Of a DNA stretch of 64,000 bases, positions 22,800 to 34,187 are shown piece after piece. The DNA lies in the NCBI GenBank assembly GCA_003508835.1, contig PUFA01000012.1, positions 18,580,001-18,644,000 on the forward strand, read 5' to 3'. Numbering within the stretch: position 1 is the first letter of the stretch; each line of letters begins with the position of its first letter. Under the pieces are notes generated by a model. That model worked only from the letters and a program-made list of their open reading frames with translations, had not been told where the DNA came from and ran no database searches. A program made the translations under genes and the position numbers. This stretch comes from Eonycteris spelaea. Lineage: Eukaryota > Chordata > Mammalia > Chiroptera > Pteropodidae.

Positions 22800-23310
22800 T
22801 TTGTGTTTTATGCAGTAAGACATAGATATTAAAGTACATAAAGTATACCAATCTTGCTATAGAGCTCCACGTATGTGTGTGTATGTGTGTGTAATATACA
22901 TACATACATACATATATATACATATATATATACATATATGTATATATATGTATATATATATGTATATATATATGATATATATATACACTTTTCCAACACC
23001 CTGTAAAGTTGCCCTGTACCCCTTCCCAGGTAACACCACAAAATATCACCTGCTCTTCTCCCTCAGAAGTAATCACTGTTCTGGCCTCTGTCTTTATAGA
23101 TTAGTTTTGCCTGTTCTTGAATTTTTTACATGTTCTTTAACATATCATGCAGTATGTTCTCTTTTGCATCTGCCTTCTTTCACTTGTCATTATGCCTGTA
23201 AAATTCATCCATGATATTGTGTGTAGGAGTAGTTTATTTATTCTTTATTGCTGAGTAGTATTAATTTTATAAATATACCACAATTTATTCATTCTTTTGT
23301 TGAAGATGAG
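22800..23310 (-). mobile_element. Old L1M 3' end
   Basis: After the TG/TA tract the sequence is the reverse complement of an L1M 3' end: 'gaagtaatcactgttctggc', 'agattagttttgcctgttct', 'catccatgatattgtgtgta' and 'ctttattgctgagtagta'. A further piece is probable at 23795-24000. Confidence 0.75.
22870..22988. repeat. TG/TA-rich microsatellite
   Basis: GT units pass into a long tract of TA and TACA/TATG units. Overlapping frames rich in Tyr, Ile and His on both strands are artefacts of it. Confidence 0.95.
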
Positions 23311-23794
23311 AACTCAAGGCATCTACTTTCATATAGCTTGCTGCCTACAATAATATGATGTTACTGTTCTACCGACATACCAATATAATTTTACAATTTG
23401 AGGAAACTCTTATATAAGAAGATTAAAATTGAAAACCAGTTTTTTATTCATTCTAGGAACTTACTGAAAGAAATTCTTCAATAGAAAGCATCAAACAATT
23501 ATTTACACTCCTGGTTTCTTTAAACCCTATTCCTTGCCTTTCTGTATTCATCAATCTTTAATTATTATATCCTTACCCTTACTCAGCCCTCACCAAAACC
23601 CACTCCCTTATACTGAAAGACTCACCTTAAAGCAGGCCTCACAATTTCAATAAATATCTTGACTTTGTCCTTTACAATCTGAGACATTCACTAAGAAGAC
23701 TTGGTCAAGGTAGTTCTTGATTCACCTTTGTCTTATTGACAGGTGATTTTGATGATAATTTAGAGAGCCAGCATCCAAAAAGAGGCATTTTACT
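23311..23794. other. Unassigned sequence between two L1 pieces
   Basis: No recognised element. It may be an insertion into, or an eroded middle part of, the flanking minus-strand L1. Confidence 0.4.
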
Positions 23795-24000
23795 TGTTTC
23801 TCATTTTTGGCTTTTAAGAATCAAGTGACTGTGAAGATTTTTGTACATACATTTTTATGAATATATCCACTCATTCCTCTTAGATAGGTAGCCAGGAGGA
23901 GAATTGTGTGCTTGTACTCTATAAGTTACCTACATATCATGTTATATGTCTAACTGTAAAAATTTAGAGACTTCATGCAAAATCTAGCTTTCCAGCTTTT
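23795..24000 (-). mobile_element. Probable continuation of the old L1M
   Basis: 'tttttgtacatacatttt', 'ctcttagataggtagccagg' and 'aggagaattgtgtgc' resemble the inverted L1 'gtacaagtttttgtgtggac...taggagtggaattgctggg' region. Confidence 0.5.
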
Positions 24001-25920
24001 CTCGAAAGACTCAAAGACTTGGAAATACCAAGTTAGCATTCTTTCATTGTCATAATTGTCTGAACTTGAGTAGGAGCTCTCTACCTACTCTCCTCGTTTA
24101 AATCATCTGTCTGCTCCAGTGAGAATTTTGGTTGGCAACTTCTATTCTAACTACATACATGGGAAGGATAACTCTTTAAGTTCTTATTAACTATTTCAGA
24201 TAACCAAAAGCAGGTTTTACTGAAAGGAATAGGACCATTGGAGTCTGATGAAAGAGGCCCCCTGCCACTGATGCGGCGGGGGCAGCAAGAACAGAAAGCA
24301 AGGATGGCTTAGGACATCTTGATCTATTTTTCAATTCAATCCAGAACCAATGCTTTCCAAATAGAGACTAGCAATGGTAGAATTAGAGACAGGATTACTG
24401 AAAAAGACTAGGTCAGTCTCCCTTATGCATTAATTATCATCATAAATAACACTTAGGAAACATTTTTCTACTTAGCGTGTTGTAGATGCAAAGAAGAATC
24501 AAAATCTCTTTTTACTACTGAAACAAAAGAATTCAGTCTAATCCAGAACACTTGATATTATAAAAAGAAGTTAGTCATTGAAGACTAATATAGTTTCTCT
24601 ATTATTCTAGTAGGTAGAGAAACAGAGCAGAACAGAAATCAAATGCACACACTCAGTGGGACCCACTGACACCAAGGGCTGGACAGGATTCTGTGCAAAT
24701 CTGAAGAAGTCTTTCCTTTCTCAGATAAGTTTTTTTTTTTCATCCTGAAAAGAGAATGCCTATGTTTGAGAGGTATGCCTGTACTTAGTATAATAGGCCT
24801 ATTACCAAAAGGAAGTGGGCTGTCTGTCTTTACCTCACCGGAGAATTGCAAAGAGGAAGCCACTCCTTCCCATCACCCAGTCATCCAGGGGAGGGAGAAA
24901 TTGACTCTTCACCTTCTTTCCTTATAAACATGTACTGAAATAGCTTAACTCTTCCATAAATGAAATTTGCCTTTACCTGCTTGGTCTGATCATCTTAGGA
25001 CAATGGAATGATCCATAGTACAAGAAAGTGAGGCTTGAACAACCTCATCCTCATATTGGCTCAGATCATCACGAGTACCAATCCTCAGAAACACCAGCAC
25101 TGTGTACGAAAAGAGTAGCATGGCTAACAGAACAGAAGGAAAGACCCAGGATCTGAGGACAGCTCTGGTAGCATGGAATCTTCCACTCTTCCCTGTAGTT
25201 GAAAGGATACTGCCTTCTGAAAAGAGAAGGGAGGGAGACCATATATCTGGGTTGTACTTGCGTTGTTTAAGAGCCAAATAAATCATACTCACCATCACTT
25301 GTCAAAGAGCTTGATGTAAATCAAATGATTCCATCACATATCTGTCATGAATACAGATAAATGAGAGAGCTTTTTATGTCAGGCTAATAGATAGCTGCCC
25401 AGAACAACACTGGAGGTTGCAGGCAGCACTTGACTTTCAGGCTTTCTTTCAAAGTGTGTGATCCTCAATCATTCATGCCAGAACCTGATGCTTTTAGCCC
25501 TTTCCTCAGAGGAGGACAGGTCCCCATGCTACAAAACAGCAGGGATTGAGAGTCTTGAGTCACCACCTCCAATCTCTGCTCTGCCTCTTTCTCTGATCCT
25601 CTTCAATGCCTTCCCGTGTTCTCATTGTGCCTGCCCCATCTCCAACCTCAGCCCATCTGTCAGCCTGGGCTCTCATATTTCAACCCACAGATTTGTCTTT
25701 TCATTCAACACCAGTCTCCTTTGTACTAGGTTCAGTTCTAAGAATGTCCATCAGTCAGCCTGACCTCCCTCAATCTCCTTTCAAGAATTGTCTCAATAAT
25801 TATACAGGTAAAGTTTTCTTCTACTCATGTGGATACTGGAAAGTATTGAAATGAAAAAGCATCTCAAGATATTCCTTCAACCTAATTTGGCAGTTTTCAG
25901 TTCTTTACAAACATCCTGCT
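24001..25920. other. No recognised gene or repeat
   Basis: 1.9 kb of unique-looking sequence. The minus frame at 24990-25298 (102 codons) and plus frames at 25458-25763 and 25606-25854 overlap, lack family likeness, and I judge them chance frames. Confidence 0.5.
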
Positions 25921-25924
25921 ATTG

Positions 25925-26012
25925 CTTACAACCTTTATTGGCTGCTTTCTTTATGCGACCAGAGTGCTAAATGTTTGTTTGAGTGTTATCTCATTGAATT
26001 GTCATTTCTGTG
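25925..26012 (-). mobile_element. MIR SINE fragment
   Basis: 'gaccagagtgctaaatgttt' followed by 'gtgttatctcattgaattgt' matches the inverted MIR 3' part. Short and diverged. Confidence 0.5.
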
Positions 26013-26925
26013 TTTCTAAGAATGTATCCTCAACAAACTAATGCTTGAAACAGTTTAGAAAGTCACAGTTATAAAATCATCTACATTTTTAAAATGTGAA
26101 ACATAAGCCAATTTCCTAAGCTACCTCAGTTATCATCCTCAGTGGACTAAAATCAAGCAAGACCTTTAGAGACGAGAATGTGGGAAATGTTAAGGATGTA
26201 AAACACATTTAGGAGACATTAGAAAGGCATCATAGAGAGAACTAGATTTAATGCTCTCCATTTTCTGTGTAATAGCCTGTAGCTGCTATCCCTTAAAACC
26301 ATCAGTTTCAGCAGGACAAGGTGTTTCTTGAGGTTATAAACATACTGAAACATTTACATTGTGCTCCGCAATTTAATAAATTCGTCCAACTTGGTTTCTC
26401 TGTGGAGTCAGTCCGGTAACCTATGTATGCAAGCACTGAATGAAGCTGGTCTCCAAACTAAGCAACCCCTTGTGGGGCAGGAGATACAGCGTCTACCATA
26501 GTTGCTCCTATTATTATCTCTGTGATGAGTCACAACTTCTTGGAGCCTCCTTTCACAATCTGTAATGATAAGGGACAGGTTCAAAACTCTAAATCTTTTC
26601 AGATCTGACATTCCATGGTGCCGTTAATCTTTCATCACACAAGTTATACAGTCACTAAACTTAAATGCTTATAGGGGCCAGGCCAAATAAATGCAGTAGC
26701 TAAATATGGTGGTGAAGGCGTGATGGTGGTCTTGAAAACGGAGGACTTTAATACCTACTTCCATAATCTCCATTATATTCCCCATTCTCAGATGTGGACA
26801 ACTGATGTTTTTTCATCTTGTATAAAGTGCTAAGTAACCATAGCCTCAAGGCAGGCTCCTGGCCCCAGCACTCCCTTTCCAACCACAGTGCCATGCCCAA
26901 GCCCTTCCATCATAGAAACCCTGGA
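26013..26925. other. No recognised feature
   Basis: Unassigned. The minus frame at 26408-26611 has no recognisable domain. Confidence 0.5.
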
Positions 26926-26929
26926 GGTT

Positions 26930-27466
26930 CAGCTAGCCAACGGCAAGTACTGGGAATAGTCAGACCATGGCAAACTGGGCAGCATATACTTCATTTGTAG
27001 TAGAGCCTGTTGGTATTCCAGCTGGAGCTCTCAGATCAATTTTACTAGTTCTGTGTGCCCACTTCCCAGCTCCTTCATGCTTTGCTGATAGTGTTTTATC
27101 TTGTGACATTCAGAAGCTTGTTTCTTTTGGGGGTGGGGCGGGAATATAACATTAATCTCTGATAAAGGATTATGCCTCTCCTTTTCCTGACTATCGATAG
27201 CCAATGAAGTAAGGGTATAAATGCTTACCTCCTTTACCTCTAGGCAGGATAAACTCTGAGGTATCAGTTATACTCTGTTGCTTCCTGTGGGTCAGGCCGA
27301 GTCTGGAACTTCACCTGAAATTACACCCTTACTTGGCTTCTTCACCTGCTTTATTCCTCTTCCCTAGCTCCTTTATCAGTTTCTGTTAGAAGCTGCTTCT
27401 TAATAAATCACTCCCAACCAAATCCTTGGTTCAGACTGCTTTTGAGAAAACTCAACCTACAATATT
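26930..27466 (+). mobile_element. LTR-like block, family unresolved
   Basis: The right end reads 'ttcttaataaatcactccca' (polyadenylation signal at 27402-27407), then 'tccttggttcagactgcttt' and 'aactcaacctac'. I recall this arrangement from mammalian ERV LTR right ends. A TATA-like 'gggtataaatgc' near 27214 supports it. The left boundary is not defined and no target duplication was read. Confidence 0.45.
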
Positions 27467-27884
27467 ATCTAAATGCATTCTTACGCAACTTTTTAAAAAT
27501 GTCATTGTTCTGTGAAACAACAGAGAAACAGAGAAACACTTTTGGCCAGTAAACCACCAGTGTGTAATCTTTAGCTTAGTCTAAGAAAAAGTTTTATTCC
27601 CAATGAAGAAAGCAGAGATGTGAAGTGGGTGCTGAAGAATTTGAAAAGACATTGAGTGACTTCAAAGATCTGTACTTCTAATGCCTATGACTATTATAAG
27701 CCCTTAGGTTTCCTAATGTATTTGGCTCTTTCTGCTCTATATATCAACACCTGCTGTGAATTAGAGGACAGAAACAGAGTGACTAATACTTAGGCTAGTT
27801 TATGATGCATAGTAGATCTCGTTACTTTTTTCATATTTTAAAACTTCATAATGTTCTTTGTACTAATAATGCCTAACATTTGTT
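27467..27884. other. No recognised feature
   Basis: Unassigned AT-rich sequence between the LTR-like block and a MIR fragment. Confidence 0.5.
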
Positions 27885-27970
27885 TATTGTAATATAGTCT
27901 TGAAAGTGTTTTCCAATACATGATCTTATGTAATCCTTACAACATCTCTGTAATGGATAGGAGGGAAGTC
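27885..27970 (-). mobile_element. MIR SINE fragment
   Basis: 'ccaatacatgatcttatgta', 'atccttacaacatctctgta' and 'atggatagga' correspond to the inverted MIR 3' half. It stops at the pentanucleotide repeat. Confidence 0.65.
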
Positions 27971-27971
27971 A

Positions 27972-28031
27972 TGTAATGTAACATAACATAACATAACGTA
28001 ACATAATGTAATGTAATATAATGTAATGTAG
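27972..28031. repeat. (AACAT)n/(AATGT)n pentanucleotide repeat
   Basis: About a dozen 5-bp units. The first part is mainly 'aacat', then 'aatgt' and 'aatat' variants. It abuts the truncated end of a MIR. Confidence 0.95.
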
Positions 28032-28455
28032 GAGTCCAGAGAGCTGTCCTGCTAATGCTAAGAAAGGCAGATAGCTAACAAACTGGCAAACACTGGGCCA
28101 AGTCAAAGACAGAGAGGTCTAGCGATGGGCAATCGTCAAAAGCAAGCATCAGAGCCCACAAGCTGGTAAGGAGGCAAAGAGTGCTTAGCGAGTTGGGATC
28201 AGGCAGCTCTGACATCAGATCCTGGAGATTCCATTGCAGACAGTAGTTCCAAAGAATTAACTACACTGGGCAGGGACTATGCCTTGGGAGAGCAAAAGGT
28301 GATGTTGAGATAATGACTTAGTCATGGAAACTGAGGCCCAAGGCAAAGCAAATCAAGTCTGAGCTGCAGGCCTGATGGGTTGCTGATCTGGATTTGCAGG
28401 TTTTTGTGTTTGCTGGTCAGTTGGATCCCAGAACCTGAGATCACTATAAAACTGT
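28032..28455. other. No recognised feature
   Basis: Unassigned. A MIR-like word ('ggaaactgaggcccaagg') at about 28326 is too short to call alone, but might be the far part of the MIR broken at 27970. Confidence 0.4.
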
Positions 28456-28459
28456 GGAG

Positions 28460-28700
28460 CACAGTAGTTAAAACTCTATACCCTTAGAGCTAGTCTGCCT
28501 GGGTTCAAATCCTGATTCTGTCACTTACTAGAAATAGACACATTGCTTTTCTGTGCATTTATTTTCCCCAACTGGGAAATGGGGTTAATAATAGTATGTA
28601 CTTCATAGGGTTATTAGGAGGATTAAGTTAATGTTTGTAAAGTAAGTAGAGGAGTGGTTCATATACAGTAAACTTTATGTAAGTGTCAACTGTTAATTAG
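28460..28700 (+). mobile_element. MIR SINE, nearly full length
   Basis: 'gagctagtctgcctgggttc', 'aaatcctgattctgtcactt', 'gaaatggggttaataatagt' and 'gggttattaggaggattaag' are all MIR core and flank blocks in order. The 'gggttcaaatcc' B-box-like segment is still readable. Confidence 0.93.
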
Positions 28701-29180
28701 GGTGGAGGTTGCAATTAATATGGGGGAAGGGCTTTGTGGCCAGAGACCTAGGCAGGTTACAACACATGGGAAGCTAGAAACAAAGCTTAAGAACAGAATT
28801 AATACAGTATCTTATGAGCACAGTATCTTACTAGAGGTCATTATATGGCTTCAGAAAGGAGTTGTGAACACTGTGATGAAAAATTATTATCAGAATTTAA
28901 TAATTTCATTTTTCTCTGTGACCTTGAATCCTCACTGTCCCAACAACACATTCCCATCTTTTCAAGTCTTTAATAGGTCAGGAACTTGGAAATAAGCCAC
29001 CCTTTGTCAGACCTTGCTCCTTATTTGTTCTGTGTAAACACAAAGAACTTTAATTCTATTAATACCAGGAGTCTTACAAACCAGGGTATTTTCTGTAACT
29101 TCTCCTGAGTCCTACGACCTTCTGCCTGGAATTAGATATTCTATCCTGCCAGGGGAAAAGAGGGACTTGTGATTGAAATT
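28701..29180. other. No recognised feature
   Basis: Unassigned sequence. A plus frame of 97 codons (28702-28995) shows no family likeness. Confidence 0.5.
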
Positions 29181-29190
29181 GTGTTTGTCT
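29181..29190. repeat. Target-site duplication, left copy (composite L1)
   Basis: gtgtttgtct, identical to 30401-30410, lies immediately outside the L1-derived body. Confidence 0.85.
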
Positions 29191-30400
29191 AATGCCTTCG
29201 ATAAGGGGCTAATATCCAAAATATATAAAGAACTCATACAACTCAACAACAAACAAACAAACAAACCAACTAAAAAAAAATGGGCAGAACTGAACAGACA
29301 CTTCTCTCAAGAAGACGTATGAATGGCCAACAGACATATGAAAAGATGCTCAACTTCACTAGCTATTAGAAAAATGCAAATTGAAACCATGGTGAGATGC
29401 CACCTCATACTTGTAAGAATGGCTATCATCAACAAGGCAAATAATAATAAATGCTGGACAGGTTGTGGGGAAAACAGAACCCCCATACATTACTGGCGGG
29501 AATGTAAATTGCTATAGCCACTGTGGAAAACAGTATGGAGTTTCCTCAAAAAATTAAGGATTGAATTACCATATGACCCAGCAATCCCTCTTCTGGGTAT
29601 TCTAACCCAAAATTGAAACCATTTATTCATAAAGATATATGTACCCCAATGTTCATTACAGCATGATTCACAGTGGCCAAAACATAGAAACAACCCAAGT
29701 GCCCTTCGATAGGTGATTGGGTAAAGAAGATATGGTATGGAGTTCCGGTCAAGGTGGTGTAGAAGGTAGAGTCTGCACTCACTTCCTCTCACTACCACAT
29801 CAAAATTACTATGAAACTGCAGAATAATCATCACTGGGAGTCACCCGAGATCTGACTGAACAGAAGTCCTATGACTGGGGACATACATAAGAGCCACCTT
29901 GAGACCGTCTCTCAGAAATGGATGACAAACTGGATGTCTTCAGAAGGGAGTTAGTATATGTTCAGTGATGTTCTGAGTTGTCTGCCACACTCACTAAGTC
30001 CACATCCATAGGCTTCTTCAGGCCTCATTATGGTGGGAGGAGGGGTGTGGGTGTGAGTAATGGGTTTAGAATGGGGCTGGAACCATGCACTGTAGATTAG
30101 TGATTTCCCCCTTTTCTCAATGTTATAAATTTTTGGAGATGTTGCTATATTGCTTTTACAGTTTATTTTTTAAAGTTTTTTTTTTTTTGTTTAGTTGTTA
30201 CCAGAGAGAAAAAATGGAGCAGAGAGGTAGATAAGAGTAAAGGGGGTCAAATATGTGGTGACAAAAGGAAATGTGACTTTGGGTGGGGAGCACACAATGC
30301 AATCTATAGATGACGTATTATTGAATTATACACTTGAAACCCATATAATTTTATTAACTAATATCATTCCAATAAATTTAATTTAATATATAAATAAATA
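29191..30400 (+). mobile_element. Composite young L1: ORF2 tail + 5'-UTR-like block + L1 3' end
   Basis: A single insertion bounded by an exact 10-bp duplication, gtgtttgtct, at 29181-29190 and 30401-30410. From 29191 to about 29737 it is 5'-truncated ORF2. The frame at 29323-29517 keeps the ORF2 C-terminal C-x3-C-x7-H-x4-C motif ([18 protein letters not shown]; Cys codons at 29452, 29464 and 29503, His codon at 29488). At about 29738 the expected ORF2 continuation is lost and a block resembling an L1 5' UTR begins ('ggagttccggtcaaggtggt', 'accacatcaaaattactatg'). About 280 bp of unassigned sequence follows. The last part (about 30190-30400) is an L1 3' UTR ('gggggtcaaatatgtggtga', 'attgaattatacacttgaaa') with a decayed A-rich tail. 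It cannot mobilise itself. Confidence 0.85.
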
Positions 30401-30410
30401 GTGTTTGTCT
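30401..30410. repeat. Target-site duplication, right copy (composite L1)
   Basis: gtgtttgtct directly follows the A/T-rich tail 'taaataaata', as expected after L1 integration. Confidence 0.85.
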
Positions 30411-32308
30411 TTTTCAATGAGAAATGATGGACATAGCTTTTGTTATGGCAAAGTGAGTTCAGAGAAATGAAAAGATCTAAATTATTGCTACATATGTGCA
30501 TAAATCAATTACAAAAGCTTTTAGTCACTAGCTTTCATTTGGAAGAGGAAAAAGAAAGCACTCTCATGGCTTCACCCTTATGAGAAGGCTAGTTGGAAGA
30601 AACAACAGTGACTGGGACTCTCGAACATCTGGGAATAGCAGAACACTGTAGGATCTCACACAGGATGAGGATTTGGCATTCACTCAACACTGAGTTTTGA
30701 AGTCCATGGCATGTGATGAACTATGTTAATCACATTTATGCTACACAATTTTCCCTACCACAGACATATTTTAAGTGCTAACGTCATGAGTTATTTGAAG
30801 GAGAATTCATTAACAGTTCAGTTTTTCTGTTATAAGTAATGTTACAAGAGCAAGCCACGCACAGAATCGAATTAAAATATTACTTTCCTGAGAGTTCTGG
30901 GAGTTTTATTTCTATAGATAATACACCTTCAAAATGAGCAATGACTGCTATGATGGTTTTAGTAGAATTCCCCTAAAATCTTTTATTTTTAACCCCAATC
31001 TAGGCTCTGGCTAATACTAGAGTGAAAGAGAGCTAAATGAAAAACAGGAAACTCATTTGCTGGAATCATTTTCCCAGTCTGAAAGATAATGACAGTGAGA
31101 GTCCAGTATAGGAAAAGTTTCGAAGATAACCTAAAAACCAATCTGTGCACCTGCTGAGACCCATAGGATACAATATGATTTGAAGATGGACCAGTCAGCC
31201 ATGATCCTTAGTAAACAAACATTTCTAGAGGGTCTATGGCACAAAAGGCATGATATTAGGTGTGGTAGGAGTTCCAAAATAAACAGAAGTCATAACTGCT
31301 ATTCCTGATAATGTTTGTAGCTCATCTGGGGGAGAAGAAACACAAACACACTTAAAGATGAGATAAAACTTCAGAATGATGGTCACAGTGTGTCTATTAG
31401 AACTCTGCTGCAATAGAGAAAACCACTTGAACGAAAAAGGGATTTGAGCTCTCATGTACCAGAAAGTCCAAAGGTCAGGTGGGCTATGGCTGGTTAGACT
31501 TGTCATTTCTGCAGTGTCATCAAGGTCCTAATTTCTTCTGGCTTCTCTCTATTCTTTCCTCCCTTAGGTTGGCTTCTCTAATTATCCCGAAGTGATTGCC
31601 ACAGTTCCAGGCTTCACATTTGAACATCATACTGACCGTTATGAAGAAGGTGAACTTATTTCCCAGTAATTCAAACAAGAATCCTGAAATTCACTCTGAT
31701 TGGACATCTTAACCACCTGGTTGATGATCATGACCACCTGCATGATGGTTATGTTCAATAACATAAGGCAATTCGGAATTACCCCCTAGACTTAGGGCAA
31801 GAGGGAGATGCCCTCCCCAAAACTCTTTGGCTGTGTGAAGGAGATATGGGGAAGCGAAGGAGACTCAGTACTGTTATGAAGGGCATAGGGGAAATGGACA
31901 TTGTGTAGGCAGCCAGTATGTCTACCCAGGAAAATCTAAACTCTCCTAGAGTTGGTTCTAATGTTTCACAGTTACAGTGGTAGTTATTTTGCTGCACCTA
32001 AATCACTTGCTGCAATTTAAGCTAATTTGTTTATTATTATTATTTTTGGAATGAAGCTGGAAAGATATGGACTTCTTCTGCCCCTTGTAACACTCCTTTG
32101 TGCTTCGAAGAGGTCTATTAGAAAATGCGTGCAACTAAAATTATTCATTTTAAATAATTTAGATTCATTTCCTTTCCTAAAACTTTCTGAGAATCACCTA
32201 TTTTTCTATTTCAGTATTTTTATTTCTTTTTTCTGAATGCTCTTCATTGTTTCATATATCTTGTTAAAGCAGAGTAACAATCTCAGTGGGGCCCAGGGCT
32301 TGCTATAT
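30411..32308. other. No recognised gene or repeat
   Basis: 1.9 kb of unique-looking sequence. 31500-31780 ('tcctgaaattcactctgatt', 'ggttgatgatcatgaccacc') may be part of an old dispersed element, but I could not name it. Short frames here are unconvincing. Confidence 0.45.
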
Positions 32309-32309
32309 C

Positions 32310-32555
32310 TACCATTAATTGAAAGCCTATTATGTGACAGTAGAGTCTCTGTGGCAATTGTACTTCAGCTAAATTTAATGATCACAACAATGTAATAAGA
32401 TATGTGATGTTACCCATATTTTAAAAATGAGGAAACTTAAGTCCAAAGAGGTTAAACAACTTGCCCTAAAGAATCACACAGCAGAGCCTGGATTAGAATC
32501 TAGGATTTCTGATTTCAAGGCCCACTTTCTGTCCATTTAGCCAAAATGCCTCTAA
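32310..32555 (-). mobile_element. MIR SINE
   Basis: 'aaaaatgaggaaacttaagt', 'ccaaagaggttaaacaactt', 'tcacacagcagagcctggat' and 'tagaatctaggatttctgat' are the inverted MIR. Nearly full length. Confidence 0.92.
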
Positions 32556-33655
32556 AAGATTAATAGTTTATCTTGAGTAATGCTAAATATACTTGGTGAA
32601 TAAAAATTATTCCTGCACATTGTTTAATATAAGAAAAAAATAAATGTCATAAGCATCTATAAGCCTGTCATTTGAGAATTATTCCAAGGTTAACATATTA
32701 AAACAAACTATGCTTCTTTAGCATGCAAATTGTGTTCATCTTAAATCATGTCATTCTCCTCTAAAGACAGGTTGATGAAGTGATATGGGCCGAATGCATT
32801 ATAATACAGAAATAATTAATGATTTGTGTATGCTAATAACATTTTAAAACCCTACTTCCAGTCTTGCTGATTAATTGATTTTAAACAAGGTTACTTAGAT
32901 TTCAAAATATAAGAAAATGAATGACCTTTGTTTTCAAAGTCAGTAGAAATTCACTGACTAAAGCAGTTGTTAGAAAGAGTTAAAAAGAAAAAAATGCAAA
33001 CAATTATGTAATGTTGAGTGTAAGGGATAAAGGCCTTCAATTAAAGCCATGCCAAAAAAAGTAATTAGGCTGCATATCATCATCAGAATGAACTGGAGCA
33101 AGAAAAATGAAAAATCTGGTCAGGAAAGGGAGAGAAGCGTCATGGTGCTGTCACTCATCATTAACGTAGAATTATCCTCTTGGTGACATTCTTTTTCTTT
33201 CTCTCGGGTGGAATGCAGCTCTTCACACATTCTCAAATGTTTCTGACAGTCTCAACCCAGTCTATCTACAAACAATGAAAGCATTACATTTTGAAATCTC
33301 TTTTTGATGTCCTTTTTTCTAAAACCATCAACAAAATATATAGTAAGTAGGAGTGTGCCTGGGTTATATGACCTTGAGAACTTTTGGCCTTGATACACTT
33401 TCAAGAGAAAAAGAAACATCCTATATTATATGAAGAGACCCAATTATTCAATCTAAATATTATGATTTACTTGGAATATTTTCAATTACCAAAAAAAATT
33501 TTTAATGTTTTCATTCGCTCTAACACATTTTTCTGATCTACTATATATTTATTTACTATATAAACATTATATTAAGCTATGCAATGTTTATAATGTAACA
33601 ATTATAATGTATGTTATATAATAATTTTACCAAAAAAATCCCCCTTTTATTAAGC
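32556..33655. other. AT-rich, no recognised feature
   Basis: About 1.1 kb of AT-rich sequence with no open frame, RNA gene or named repeat that I can support. Confidence 0.5.
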
Positions 33656-33659
33656 AAAC

Positions 33660-34060
33660 ACATATCCATTTTCACTAGCCTAACAAATCAACTATTTTCT
33701 TTTTTTATGTTCCTTTCCAGTTCATGTCTTCATGTAGATATTATTTAAAATTTATTCTATTTTTAATAGAAATCTAATTTTGTATACTGCTTTATTTATT
33801 TAATATTGAGTGATAAACATTTACATATTGTTATGTGAGCATAAATATTTTTAATAATGTCATGTTTAATTAAGATAATTTTCAACCATTTTTCTACTGT
33901 ACATACAAATTACTTTCAATTTTCCTGATTATAATGAAGCTACCATGAATTTCATAGCATAAAACTTTTTCTATATTTTGATATTTTCTTAAGACAAATT
34001 CCCAAATATTTCTGTCATTTTTAAAACTTGCCTTATTCAGATAGTCACTACTAAAAAAAA
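33660..34060 (-). mobile_element. Old L1M 3' region
   Basis: 'caaccatttttctactgtac', 'aatttcatagcataaaactt' and 'ttcttaagacaaattcccaa' resemble the inverted L1M block '...ctattgttggacatttaggttgtttcc...ttaggataaattcctag'. Heavily diverged. Confidence 0.55.
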
Positions 34061-34187
34061 TCTTCAAGATTAGCATAATAATTTTAATTTAAAGTCCACT
34101 GTCTTGAAATAAAATTACAGCCGACTTGTTTTTATATACCTTTGGTAGTTCTGGTAGATTTCAATGAAGCTTGGACTGTATATATAA

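Noticed and set aside
22762..23214. Tyr/Ile/His-rich frames around 22.9 kb as membrane or repeat proteins
   Set aside because: They are translations of a TG/TA microsatellite, present in several frames and both strands.
24990..25298. 102-codon minus frame with a hydrophobic middle
   Set aside because: No family likeness, splice context or conservation evidence, and its length is compatible with chance.
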